From contig OX335652.1 in assembly GCA_946894095.1 (NCBI GenBank), forward strand, positions 11,741,001 to 11,805,000: a stretch of 64,000 nucleotides of DNA. Direction: 5' to 3'. This DNA comes from Incurvaria masculella. Lineage: Eukaryota > Arthropoda > Insecta > Lepidoptera > Incurvariidae. This document shows positions 31,916 through 41,770 of this stretch, piece by piece. Below the pieces are notes generated by a model. It did no database searches and was not told the DNA's origin. It saw only the letters and a program-made list of their open reading frames with translations. Every line of letters begins with the position of its first letter. Positions within the stretch are counted from its first letter, which is position 1. The translations under genes and the position numbers were made by a program.

Positions 31916-32340
31916 ATGGGAGAAAGCGGGGGAGGTCGTCGCTATAACCTCCGACGACGACCTCAGTCCACTACATTGGCGGTGGAACCTTCGGATGACT
32001 CCGATGGACCTGCCACCGCCAGTGAAGTGGTCACCCCGGCCTTAGGGAGGGTTCACCTGGGAACAACATCTCCACCGGCCGGCTTGGGCTCGGCAGCACC
32101 AGCTGCAATTCCGAACCCCGCCACCGGTGGAAGCCCAGTACGCCGTCGCATGCACTGGACTAAAAACATGAACATTAGTGTCATGCGGGCGTACTACCTG
32201 GCTACAGAGGCAGATGCTTTCCGTTCCGGTTTTCGTAACCGCATAGCGAGGGAGTGGAACCTGCTTGAGCCTGATATCGATGTCACGGGACAACGCCTAG
32301 CTGACCAAGTCAGGACTATTAAAACAAGACACTTACAGAT
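31916..32340 (+). pseudogene. Retrotransposon N-terminal segment (Myb-like), before a frameshift
   Basis: The ATG at 31,916 starts an Arg-rich N-terminus (MGESGGGRRYNLRRRPQ). At residues about 78-142 a Trp/aliphatic pattern (MHWTKNMNISVMRAYYLATE ... QVRTIKTRH) suggests a Myb-like DNA-binding fold, as in R4-group proteins. The frame then runs on into non-homologous sequence to 32,491. The next frame, open from 32,323, reads LTDIEIEDLRLEAL, so one base appears lost at about 32,331-32,337. It is the front of the same protein as 32,323-35,475. Confidence 0.65.
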
Positions 32341-35300
32341 ATTGAAATTGAAGATCTCAGGCTTGAAGCACTTCAAACACAATCACGGCAACCGGTACAT
32401 GTGCAAACAACGCAATCATCCGCAGCGCAAACTCAACCTATCACCTCACAATCTTCAGAGACGGAAGATGAGGCGGACGCTGATGCCGTGAATGAGTTGG
32501 AAGTGTCTCAAGAGGACTTAGAGCCCATCAGAAGCATATTCGAAGAGTTTATGCTGATATATCGGTCGAATTCTGTGACAGAAAGACCGGCTTTACCAAA
32601 ATATCCATACTCGACCAGGTGTATGCATATAGTGAGGAAGGTAAATGCAGTGGCCTTTGAATATTTCAAGGAAAGCACATCACTCGAAGAAACTCATTTG
32701 TTGCTGTATTGTTCTGCTCTTACCGCCTGTCGCGTGGCAAATATTGATTTACCAAAACCGATAGACCCGACGGGAGGTGGGAGCACAACAATATGGCAAC
32801 GAAGAATCGAGCAACGAATAGCAAAGGCCCGTACCTTCCTCGCTAGACTTTTCTGTTTTAAGCGCGGTAACCACCGGCCCAAAATCATGCGATCGGTAAG
32901 AGAAGCTTTTCTTTTTAATAATATTGAACCAACAACATTCAACCTTACCGATCGCATAGATGACTGCATAGACCGGCTAAAACAGAAAGTTGCTGCACTT
33001 GGCCAGAGGATACGGCGGTACAGAGCACGGTACGACCGGCGTAGACAGAATAAACTCTTCGAGCGTAACCAAAAGAAGTTTTATTCTGGGCTTGAGGGTA
33101 CGAAGAACTCTATTGGGGACCTTCCGGACCGGACTAGAATGACGGAATTCTGGTCCGGTCTGTGGAATGTTCCCATTGCACACATAGAGGAAGCATCCTG
33201 GATTGAGAGTGTTGAAGAAAATTATAACAACTTAACACCGATGGAAGCTATGCATATCAACCAAAAGGATGTGCAGGACGCAGTCAGGAAAATTCTGAAT
33301 TGGAAACACCCCGGTCCTGACGGCCTGCACAACTTTTGGTTGAAAAAAATGGTTGCAGCCCACGGAATACTTGCCTCTCAATTCCAGGATGCCATTGACA
33401 CCGGTACCCTCCCAAACTTCTTTACTACTGGGGTTACGTATATGCTCCCTAAAATACCAGATGCCACTGATCCCACACATTTTCGGCCTATAACTTGTCT
33501 CCCTACAATTTACAAATTATTGACATCCATTTTGAGCACGAAGATAAACAACCATTTATTAAAATATTCAATAATGGACGATGCTCAAAATGGATGTCGA
33601 GTGGGCTCACGTGGCACCAAGGAGCTGCTTCTGATTGATAGTGTCATCTGCCAACAAGCTCGTCAAAAGAAACGTAACCTTTCGGTAGCGTGGATAGATT
33701 ATAAAAAAGCTTATGATTCCGTACCACATTCCTGGCTGAGGAAGGTCTTAGAAATATATAAAATAGATGATAATCTAACAAAATTTCTCAGCCAGTGTAT
33801 GGATAATTGGCAAACCATAATCTCCACTAAAGGTTATGTTTCTGACCCAATACAGATTAAGCGGGGAATATTCCAGGGTGATAGTCTTAGTCCACTCTGG
33901 TTCTGTTTAGCACTTAACCCCTTGAGCTTTTTACTGAACCAGACTGGATTAGGCTATCAACTGCGGAGAGGCGGACAAAAACAATCACACCTCTTCTACA
34001 TGGATGACTTAAAACTGACGACAGCAAACGAGGAACATCTAGCCGAACTTCTAAACGTAACATCAACATTTAGCGACGGTATACGAATGGAGTTCGGCCT
34101 CGATAAATGTGCAGTCATTCATGCTAGAAGAGGCGTTGTCCAGAGCTCGCCTGACCTTGTCATCACGGGCGAGCATGCGATTCGAGCCCTCTCCGCAGGA
34201 GACTCCTATAAATATCTAGGTCTTAACCAATCACTATGCCTCAATCACGGGGAGGCGAAAACAACTGTGAAAGCAAAGTTTTGGTCTCGCACAAAAAGCA
34301 TATTAAAGAGCCATTTGAGCGGTGCGAACAAACTCCGAGCTTTCAATGGTTGGGCAGTACCCGTGATTGGATACACCTTTGGCATAGTGCGTTGGTCTAA
34401 GACCGAGCTGGAGGCCTTGGATCGCAAAGTTCGCACAACAATGACCACTTTCCGCATGCACCACCCGCGGTCGTCGGTCATGAGGTTGTACATACCTCGG
34501 AAATTAGGAGGTAGAGAAATCCTTAACCTCAAAAACCTCCATAATTCCGAGGTGTGTAAGCTTCGTGACTACTTTTTAACGGCTGCGGAAAACAACAGGC
34601 ATATCGACGTAGTGGCGTGCGATTCTAAGCTCACCCCGCTGAATCTGTCCGACGCGAGCTTTACGCTTCCGGTTTTAAGCACTACTGAGCGTGTGGAAGT
34701 ATGGAGAGGCAAGGAACTGCATGGACGGTTTCTCCGAGTACTAGAATCGCCAAACACGCATCTCTTGGATTCAGTTCAATGGATGCGGTTTGGTGACCTA
34801 TTCGGAGAAACCGAAGGCTTCGTTTGTGCCATTCAGGACCAAATGATCGTCACGCGTAACTTCCGGAAGTATATAATGAAGGATGGATCGGTCGATACCT
34901 GCCGAGCCTGTGGCCAACCAGGTGAGACCATCCGCCATATTACTTCCGGTTGCTCGCGCCTGGCGAGCGTTGAGTACCTGGAGCGGCACAATCAAGTAGC
35001 CAAAATAGTCCATCAGCAACTTGCCTTTAAACACGGCCTCATAGACTCAGTAGTGCCATACTATAAGTACAAACCGGAAGACGTATTGGAAAAGGATGGC
35101 ACTAAGCTCTATTGGGATCGACCAATACAGACCGATAAGACAATTAAGAGCAATAAGCCCGATATTGTATTGGTCGATCCCAAGTCCAACCAGATCTTCC
35201 TCGTAGACATAACAATACCACATGACGAAAACCTCGACAGGGCCGAAAATGAGAAACTTATGAAATATTTAGACCTGGCCCACGAGGTTACCGCCATGTG

Positions 35301-35475
35301 GCGTGCGCGGAAAACCACCATCGTGCCAATTGTTATGTCTACGAACGGCGTTGTCCCAAAAAATTTGGCCAAAAATTTAGAAAAATTAGACATCGATATT
35401 GGGCTCCGATTCCAGATGCAGAAAGCGGTTCTACTCTCGAACACAAGAATCGTTCGGCGGTTTCTGTCACTGTAG
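32323..35475 (+). CDS. Reverse transcriptase / restriction-like endonuclease of the R4/Dong-like element
   Basis: Open for about 1,050 codons with no internal stop. Counting from the GTG at 32,401, reverse transcriptase motifs include AWIDYKKAYDSVPHSWL (430-446), GIFQGDSLSPLWF (489-501) and the catalytic FYMDDLKL (YMDD at 533-536). Near residue 834 a CRACG...H...C motif resembles the Cys/His cluster preceding the endonuclease. KPDIVLVD (near 919) ... IFLVDITIP gives the PD-(D/E)XK-like active site of restriction-like endonucleases, as in R2/R4/NeSL elements. The missing N-terminus is at 31,916-32,340 in another frame. There is no in-frame ATG near the beginning, so this copy probably does not make a full-length protein. 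The catalytic core looks intact, implying a young copy. Confidence 0.9.
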   Translation, partial: NKTLTDIEIEDLRLEALQTQSRQPVHVQTTQSSAAQTQPITSQSSETEDEADADAVNELEVSQEDLEPIRSIFEEFMLIYRSNSVTERPALPKYPYSTRCMHIVRKVNAVAFEYFKESTSLEETHLLLYCSALTACRVANIDLPKPIDPTGGGSTTIWQRRIEQRIAKARTFLARLFCFKRGNHRPKIMRSVREAFLFNNIEPTTFNLTDRIDDCIDRLKQKVAALGQRIRRYRARYDRRRQNKLFERNQKKFYSGLEGTKNSIGDLPDRTRMTEFWSGLWNVPIAHIEEASWIESVEENYNNLTPMEAMHINQKDVQDAVRKILNWKHPGPDGLHNFWLKKMVAAHGILASQFQDAIDTGTLPNFFTTGVTYMLPKIPDATDPTHFRPITCLPTIYKLLTSILSTKINNHLLKYSIMDDAQNGCRVGSRGTKELLLIDSVICQQARQKKRNLSVAWIDYKKAYDSVPHSWLRKVLEIYKIDDNLTKFLSQCMDNWQTIISTKGYVSDPIQIKRGIFQGDSLSPLWFCLALNPLSFLLNQTGLGYQLRRGGQKQSHLFYMDDLKLTTANEEHLAELLNVTSTFSDGIRMEFGLDKCAVIHARRGVVQSSPDLVITGEHAIRALSAGDSYKYLGLNQSLCLNHGEAKTTVKAKFWSRTKSILKSHLSGANKLRAFNGWAVPVIGYTFGIVRWSKTELEALDRKVRTTMTTFRMHHPRSSVMRLYIPRKLGGREILNLKNLHNSEVCKLRDYFLTAAENNRHIDVVACDSKLTPLNLSDASFTLPVLSTTERVEVWRGKELHGRFLRVLESPNTHLLDSVQWMRFGDLFGETEGFVCAIQDQMIVTRNFRKYIMKDGSVDTCRACGQPGETIRHITSGCSRLASVEYLERHNQVAKIVHQQLAFKHGLIDSVVPYYKYKPEDVLEKDGTKLYWDRPIQTDKTIKSNKPDIVLVDPKSNQIFLVDITIPHDENLDRAENEKLMKYLDLAHEVTAMWRARKTTIVPIVMSTNGVVPKNLAKNLEKLDIDIGLRFQMQKAVLLSNTRIVRRFLSL

Positions 35476-35621
35476 CTCGGAGAAGCCTTATAGGATTTGT
35501 CCCAGGTGGGACCTCCCTAAGGCTAAATTCAGTTTTAGGTTTATATTTTTTAAGACTTCTTTTTTTTGTATTTTTGTACTAAATAATATAAACCTAAGAT
35601 TTGTTATATTAATATATACTG

Positions 35622-35643
35622 TAAATAATAATAATAATAATAA
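35622..35643. repeat. TAA microsatellite at the 3' boundary of the retrotransposon
   Basis: TAAATAATAATAATAATAAT plus two bases, directly after the 3' untranslated region; pairs with the TAA repeat at 31,219-31,290. Confidence 0.85.
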
Positions 35644-35778
35644 TACACTCATTTTGAATTTGCCTATTCATACAAAGAATTCAGGCATTCATGGGACAGA
35701 ATTCGGAGATTCATTGAATACAAGCTATGTACGTTTTTGATATGATCAGTAAAACTTGTTTCATCCAGGCAAGTAAAG

Positions 35779-35996
35779 TAGACCTACTCTTGGAATTTCG
35801 TGGTGAGAATTCAGGAATCTTTCTGTTGAGAAATCCGTCTCAATAGCGGTTGTCAATAGCGATTTTCACGACAGAAAAACCCGAACCATTGAAACACCGT
35901 GCTCCGGAATATTTTTCTCGAGAAAACGCTTTTACAAACAATTTGAACGTTTCTTGACTGAAAGATTCTTGAATAGAAATTCCAAGACTAGACCTA
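35779..35996. repeat. MITE family A, diverged copy 3
   Basis: Inverted ends AGACCTACTCTTGGAATTTC and GAAATTCCAAGACTAGACC, with GAATCTTTC/GAAAGATTC pairing inside. It keeps the internal words CCGTGCTCCGGAAT and GCGATTTT seen in copy 2. Confidence 0.6.
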
Positions 35997-36184
35997 CTGC
36001 TTTAGTTTGTGCTTAACTTTAATAAAACCATAATGCATTAAAATGTTTTATTGTAGTTTCCGCTTAATCGAAAACATATAATTCTAGATGGGTTTTGTCT
36101 TGAAAATAATTAAGTTTTATGATACTGGACATGAGTGACTAATGCAACAAACCTAATGGAAACTATTTATACGGCTACATTTTT

Positions 36185-36485
36185 TTTATGCGACCTGACA
36201 TGAATGGATAATACCACACAACTACCGTTATGTCATTAGCCCAATATACCGCATTCCCGAAGAAATTAGGTGCCATGCCAGGACCTTGCCTTTATGAGCA
36301 CGGCTACATTGAACTGGATGGAATACACGGACAATTTTTCATTGCCGCTTCGACAATATTTTCATCCAATGCGAAATGCACTTATAGAACTCGGAAAGAG
36401 GAAGAAAGTGGCGCATGTCGGAATTGAACCCAGACCTCTGGTACTATAGGCGAGTCCCCGCGCCACTAGGCTACGAGCCGCTCAA
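36185..36485 (-). repeat. SINE with tRNA-derived head
   Basis: Minus-strand copy. The tail is at the left (poly-T, GCGACCTGACATGAATGGAT) and the tRNA-like head at 36,421-36,482 contains, on +, GAATTGAACCCAGACC and CGCGCCACTAGGCTACGAGC, the inverse of the B and A boxes. Part of the body is deleted near 36,375. Confidence 0.7.
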
Positions 36486-36486
36486 A

Positions 36487-36655
36487 ACCGCTACATTGAA
36501 CTGGATTGAAAATACGGACATTTTTCATTGACGCTTCGACCATCGCTCACTCAATGCGATTGTACCAAACCGGGCGGGATTAACCCTACCCTCTAGGAAG
36601 TAAGGAAAATAATCTACCGTTTTACGTGGAAAACGAGCCATGAACGAAAACTCCC
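36487..36655 (-). repeat. SINE body fragment
   Basis: Body only (CTACATTGAACTGGATTGAA, CCGGGCGGGATTAACCC), directly adjoining the previous copy. Confidence 0.6.
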
Positions 36656-37017
36656 TCGATCGTCTTCTATTATGTTACGACCGCATGTAAGACAATAATG
36701 AACCTTCAATTCCACTTGAACATATCGCCTTATAGGTCTTTGGGGGGCTGCTCATCCCCCTTCCCCCGTTCTTCGACGACAGCAACTTACGTCGACGTGT
36801 GACGCAAGTCGCCGCATCAATGTGCTCAGCCACATGGATTATTCCGTGAGCCACACCTTCATAGTGCTTAGTGCGTTCAGTCTTGGAATTGTAACAAAAC
36901 AATGAAGTTATATATCTTTGGTATGTTGACATCTTTGGCATATTGAAGAAGCCGATTTCGGTGTTCGCTTATTATTACGCAGTCGTTATTTCACACAATT
37001 AACAAAAAAAATTTATG
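36656..37017. other. Unassigned stretch with an 88-codon minus frame
   Basis: A frame at 36,941-36,675 (minus) is more balanced in composition than most in the window, but I do not recognise it and there is no splice or start evidence. It may be a decayed element. Confidence 0.2.
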
Positions 37018-37360
37018 CAACCTAACAGGGATGGGTAATGCCACTCAATTATCGTTATGCTATTACACTACATACCCGAAGGAATTAGGTGCCATGGCAG
37101 GACCCTCTCTTTACGATCATGGCCACATTGAACTAGATGGAAAACTAGGACAATTTTTAATTGCCGCTTTGACCATATTTTCACCCAAAGCGACGGTACC
37201 AACCTGCCACCTAGTAGGGGAACTAGTACCTATAGTTTTACATGGATTGTACGACGAAGTGTCGAAATGCAATTATCCAACTCAGAAAGAGAAAGAAAGT
37301 GGTGCATGAACGGCGCGAGGACTCGAACCCAGATCACTGGTATGCCAGGCAAGTGGACCT
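37018..37360 (-). repeat. SINE with tRNA-derived head
   Basis: Tail at the left (AACAGGGATGGGTAATGCC), body in the middle (GACGGTACCAACCTGCC), and at the right a head with AGGACTCGAACCCAGATC, the inverse of a tRNA B box. About 340 bp, moderately diverged. Confidence 0.65.
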
Positions 37361-37689
37361 TTCAGACATTTTCGTCTAATTCAATAGAGCCCGAGCATGA
37401 ACATTTGCTTGCTATGATCAACTACATTTTGGCTTGTAAAAATAACCAAATTGTAAAACTTTGAACGTTTTCTATCAGCTTTAGATGAATCTGTTCTTTT
37501 AAGGGCAACATTTTTAGTTACTTCAACGAATTATAAATGATAAGCCTTGAAAATGATGACAGAAGTCTACCTGGCATTGCACTTAATTCCTTTGCGAATG
37601 GATTAGCCATGTCGGGTTCCAGAAAAAAAAGAAGCGGATTCCCGCCAACCGCAGTTACTGCAGAAAATCTTTGTATTAGGATACCGAGA

Positions 37690-38384
37690 GAATCTCAGAA
37701 AATATTCACTGATGTAGAACGAAGGATGCATCAATTTGATCCAAAAAGCAAGTTGACCCACCCAGTTGACACTACTAGAATATGGTTAATGGTACAAAGC
37801 AGTCGCATTGCCAAAAGTTCCAAATTTGTAGGGGAAAGTCGACCATGGACCGGGCGTAGGGGATCTTGTTGCACCACAATAACGCATATTCACACACTTT
37901 CATAAGAACAAAGGCGTTTATTCAAGAATCTGGTATTGAAGATCAGGGGATCCATTCAGGGAAAGAGTGAGTTCGAAATCATCACTAAATACCAACTCAC
38001 TTTTTTAAATAGTAATATTTCCACACTTCTTGAACATCACTACAGTTAGATAAAAATCTGGTCCGTCCCGTAAATACGTCGGAAGTATAAATAACGGTTC
38101 CGTTATTTAAATAATGATATATTTCCCAGCTATTTTTAGGTTAACTCACTCCCGAACTCGAACTCACTCTTACCTGAATGGCCCCCCTGACTCATCCACC
38201 TTACGGCCTCGAGTTACCTCTTTGTGATTTCTTTTGATTCCGAATTGTTAAGGATAAAATAAATGGAAATATTTTGTCTAAAGCAGAAGAAGCGGTGGCT
38301 GACATTTCTGACCTATCGGAGGAAGATCGGAATAAATGTTTCCAAAGCTGGTTCAAGCGGATGGAGATTAGCATAGAAGAATAA
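37690..38384 (+). pseudogene. Mariner-type transposase fossil, split by a MITE
   Basis: Recognisable pieces in order: HQFDPKSK near 37,730 (cf. the YDPESK block after the first catalytic Asp in mariners); LLHHNNAYSHT near 37,868-37,900 (the HHDNA block, with the catalytic Asp replaced by Asn); after a MITE (37,946-38,187), HPPYGLELPLCDFF near 38,195-38,235 (the third-Asp block); and a C-terminal block ending KCFQSWFKRMEISIEE with stop at 38,382-38,384. Frames shift between the pieces and stops are present, so it is dead. The 122-codon open frame at 37,537-37,905 covers the first pieces by chance continuity. Confidence 0.6.
37946..38187 (+). repeat. MITE family C, copy 1
   Basis: Starts GGGGATCCATTCAGGGAAAG then AGTGAGTTCGAA and ends GAACTCACTCTTACCTGAAT then GGCCCCCC, approximate inverted ends. 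Inserted in the mariner fossil between its second and third Asp blocks. A second copy in opposite orientation is at 39,115-39,356. Confidence 0.75.
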
Positions 38385-38919
38385 TGGAGAGTATTTTTAA
38401 TTAATTAAAAACATATATTTTTCACTTTTCCCGGATGTCAACATTTAGAAAGTGACCTACGTAACACGTTTTTGTGGAACAACTCTAGAAATGTGTGGCC
38501 AAAAATAACAATTACAGCATTCGGTACCAGGTAACCACGTTACATTCGAAACCCAAGGTTTTTTAATATTGATGCATTAATTGTGACTTAAAGTAAGAAT
38601 AAATACGATATGAACTTGCAATCATATCGTCTTCGTAACTGTCGTCATCAATATTAATTATAATTACTACTGTCACTTCCATAATTGGATATCACCTTTA
38701 TAACTTCAGACCAAACTATATATATTATGCTTCCGGTTGAAGCAAAAGTTAAAGGAGCACTACAAAATACGTCACTGATATCGATGGTTGTGTAACGTGA
38801 CAATACATAGAATATTCTATGATTAAACGTAAGAAGATAATCCTGTAATTATAGCAAGAAATACATCGTAACATCGTTCATTTAATCATTCGACCGGAAG
38901 TGTATGATTAGGTCTTTAA
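38385..38919. other. Intergenic, no gene recognised
   Basis: AT-rich sequence without a supported feature. Confidence 0.4.
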
Positions 38920-39057
38920 GGGCCGAGTGCACGAAAGGACAAACAATAAAAATCAACGTCAACGTCTGATCAAACACGTCATTTTGTGTGGTCAGTATGG
39001 AGTGAACTCTATGCGCATCACTAAAAGTGACGTGTTTGAACATTGATTAACTCGGCC
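38920..39057 (+). repeat. MITE family B, copy 3
   Basis: GGGCCGAGTGCACGAAAGGA at the left and ATTGATTAACTCGGCC at the right, with ATCAACGTCAACGT and ACACGTCATTTTG inside. It is the clearest copy for defining both ends. Confidence 0.7.
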
Positions 39058-39114
39058 GTCTCTTCCTGCAACCGGGGCTAAGTCTCTGAATATTTCCTGT
39101 ATAGAGTTAATACA

Positions 39115-39356
39115 GGGGGTCCATTCAGGGCTAGAGCGAGTTCGAGTTCGGGAGTGAGTTAACCTAAAAATAGGTGGGAAATATATTATTATTTAAATAA
39201 TGGAACCGTTATTTATACTTCCAACGTAATTACGGGAAGGACCAGATTTTTACCTAACAGTAATGATATTCAAGAAGTGCGGAAACATTAACTATTTAAA
39301 AAAGTGAGTTGATATTTAGTGACGAATTCGAAATCACTCTTGCCCTGAATGGACCC
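39115..39356 (-). repeat. MITE family C, copy 2
   Basis: Inverse of the copy at 37,946-38,187, about 240 bp. Ends are GGGGGTCCATTCAGGGC and GCCCTGAATGGACCC. The two copies could pair with each other in a transcript spanning both. Confidence 0.75.
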
Positions 39357-39542
39357 TCAGGTCGCGCATGGGGTGCTTCCGTCTGACGAAGGACGTGAGC
39401 TTAAATTTAACATAATATAAAATATATATGTTTCGTCTCTGAGACTGCTATGTAATGATGGCATGGATGAAGCCGACACATTGACTTTTCTTATACTCTT
39501 ATTACACTCATCATGATTGTTTTTGTTTCGCCTGTCTGATTT

Positions 39543-39704
39543 AGCCTGGTTTTCACCAAGTGCCGATTTATTATAATAGACACTTTAAGGGCCTTTATTA
39601 CTAAAGTTCTGATTATCTCGTACTGGTATTAATTGCAAGCTGCTAAGAAAGGCCCTTAATATGTGGCGAATTACCTAATCAGCAGTAGGTGAGTAAGGCC
39701 CTTT
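39543..39704 (-). repeat. MITE family D, copy 1
   Basis: AGCCTGGTTTTCACCAAGTG at the left, and GCAGTAGGTGAGTAAGGCCC then TTT at the right. It is the reverse complement of 48,111-48,271 over its length. Non-coding. Confidence 0.65.
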
Positions 39705-40217
39705 GTTTATATTTGTTTCTTTTAATTTTTAAAAATTAAGTTTCAATGTTTGTAATAAAATATTAAAGTTATTTACAGCATAGTTATGTTCTTTGGAGAA
39801 TGTAGGACTATTTTAAGAATAGATCTTGGGTTAAGAATTAAAACATGGGGATACGTTTCCCGATTACAATTTTATAAATTGTATATTAGTTGAGTTTCGC
39901 ATCTCTTTATGTATTCTTTCAAATAAACAAGAAGATAAAACAAATAAACCATTTAAAATATTCATATTTTAATAGTCTGACGGAAAACGAATGTACTGTG
40001 TACTAACGTACTTTAACATTAACTCGTCTATGACGTAAACTTTCGAGAGTTGCGTCACGAGTTTTAATCGTTTTCAAGTAGCTTCCACAGCTGAATACTT
40101 TTACATGTACTTAAAAAACCGGACAAGTGCGAGTGTGACTAGCGTACCGAGGGTTCCGTAAAAATGTATATGTAAATATACTAAAATATTAGGCCAAAAC
40201 CATGTTTTTATGACATA
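39705..40217. other. AT-rich intergenic, no gene recognised
   Basis: No supported feature. Confidence 0.4.
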
Positions 40218-40340
40218 CCAGCTGATGTACCCGGCTCCGATCGGGTCAATAGCGTTTTGGACTGATGTCGGGCCGAATAATTTTCTGGACAACTTTCAGC
40301 CAATTCATCCTTTTCCACGGTCCAGATTAACTTTATACCA
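40218..40340 (-). mobile_element. Helitron 3'-end-like fragment (CTGG variant)
   Basis: On the minus strand it ends with ACCCG-8 nt-CGGGT, then ACATCAG and CTGG before a T. The hairpin matches that of the full Helitron at 10,401 and CTGG still fits the CTRR rule. Internal sequence differs, so it belongs to another family or a truncated non-autonomous copy. Confidence 0.5.
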
Positions 40341-41132
40341 AAATCAATGGATACAAAAATTTAATTTTTCAACGGTATTTTTTTTTTCATCATTAATTTT
40401 TTTGTATTTTTTTTCATCAAATTGCCTCAGAAGCTGAATTTATTACAATGTTTTTATTTTGATTTCAACTTAAAACCTGCACGTGTTCCTGAGAAACAAG
40501 GTCTTGACAGACAGATGGACAACGAAGTGATCCTATGAAGGTTCTTTTTTTCTCCTTGAGGAACGGAACCATACGGAACCCTATGAAGCTACAAAATTTA
40601 GGTACCAGGAAATTAAAACGGGGCAGCGCAGATCAATTAACACGATAACCAATTATTTGAGGCCGTGAATTGGTCGCGATTTTCTCGCTTTAGATTTTTT
40701 AATGAAATAATCAGGTTTAAATCTTCCGTAATCCGGGCGCACGGAGCGAAAGTGAGCAATGGCTTTTAGGGGGAGTGGCGGCAGATTTCCGAATCCTCGC
40801 GTATTTTTTTGGATTAAGGCCGACATAGGCAAATCCCTCTTTCGATGCCGCTCGCGCATAAATCAGACGGACCGACTTTATCATTTCTCCGATACGAGAA
40901 CTTTACGCTCGCCATTTATAATTGTTTCGAACGGTATTTCGTTCCAGTAGAAATCTATGTCGGTACTAAATTTTCACAAACGCACCCTGTCGAAAGAATC
41001 GATTTTTCTTTTAATAAAGATATTAGATAAGAGAAAGATAGGTAGTTTTTGTTATAAGTTTTGACAATGTGTGTATATATTTTTAAATGTAACATGATGT
41101 ATGGTTGGTGGATTGATGCCCGTTGCCACCAC
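40341..41132. other. Unique-looking stretch without recognised gene
   Basis: From 40,640 to 40,960 the sequence is more GC-rich and apparently single-copy in the window (GTAATCCGGGCGCACGGAG, GATGCCGCTCGCGCATAAAT). Short frames on both strands are not convincing. A conserved non-coding element is possible but untested. Confidence 0.3.
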
Positions 41133-41232
41133 CACCAGTTACAAAAATCCAAAAGTTACTCTTCGGTTACACCGTACAATTATGCCATGTAACCGAAAGT
41201 TACTTTTAGGATTTCAGGTAACTGGCGTTGGT
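41133..41232. repeat. Hairpin-forming repeat
   Basis: CCAGTTACAAAAATCCAAAA then GTTACTCTTCGGTTAC (left arm) pairs with GTAACCGAAAGTTACTTTTA then GGATTTCAGGTAACTGG (right arm) around an 18-bp loop. Probably a small palindromic MITE. Confidence 0.6.
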
Positions 41233-41269
41233 GAAAACAGGGGATAACATCCGTCACCACCATAAAAAA

Positions 41270-41400
41270 ACCATCCATCCATCACATGAACCGAACCCAT
41301 ATGAACTATTCCATGACACAACCTTGCAGTTGATTTAGCACGGTTACACTGAAAAGGAAGCGCAATCCATCTTTATTGCCGGTTTGACTTCGGTCCAACA
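41270..41400 (-). repeat. SINE fragment, diverged
   Basis: Tail and body words of the main SINE group (GCACGGTTACACTGAA; TTTATTGCCGGTTTGACTTC), strongly diverged. Confidence 0.4.
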
Positions 41401-41699
41401 CAACGAGTTTTTATTTTTACATTTTACATTAAATGAATTTCGAGCCTAACAAATATGGAATAATGTGACATTGGTCTCTGTGACAAAAAAGAAAAAGCTA
41501 CGAAGTTCATATTCCGAATAGGCAATGCATATCATGCCAAATGCGTTTGAAAGCCTATATATATTTGAAGTAAGCAAATACATTCGAAAAGGGGCGTTTT
41601 ACATGTAAATATAATTCTGTGCAAAGTTTTGGTTCAAAGTTAAAAATGTTCAAAGTTAGTGCAATATAAAGATGTAACTGCATCTTTATTTATGTTTTC

Positions 41700-41770
41700 T
41701 TTTCCATGTGGTGTGTTGGGCTTATATCATGACAGCGGGTGCGGTTTCAGCCATGCATGTCTAGTAACAG
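41700..41770 (+). repeat. SINE tail fragment
   Basis: TGTGGTGTGTTGGGCTTATA then TCATGACAGCGGG and AGCCATGCATGTCTAGT correspond to the SINE tail. Confidence 0.5.

Larger units (their letters stand above)
31291..35621 (+). mobile_element. R4/Dong-like non-LTR retrotransposon
   Basis: About 4.3 kb between two TAA repeats, the target known for Dong elements of the R4 clade. It has a leader of about 620 bp, one interrupted open frame with a Myb-like N-terminal segment, reverse transcriptase, a Cys-rich motif and a C-terminal restriction-like endonuclease, then a 3' untranslated region of about 145 bp. No poly-A tail. The exact 5' end is uncertain by some tens of bases. Such elements reverse-transcribe at a nick made by their own endonuclease. 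Confidence 0.85.

Noticed and set aside
37537..37905. 122-codon plus frame as an intact gene
   Set aside because: Only scattered mariner blocks are recognisable; the protein continues in other frames with stops.
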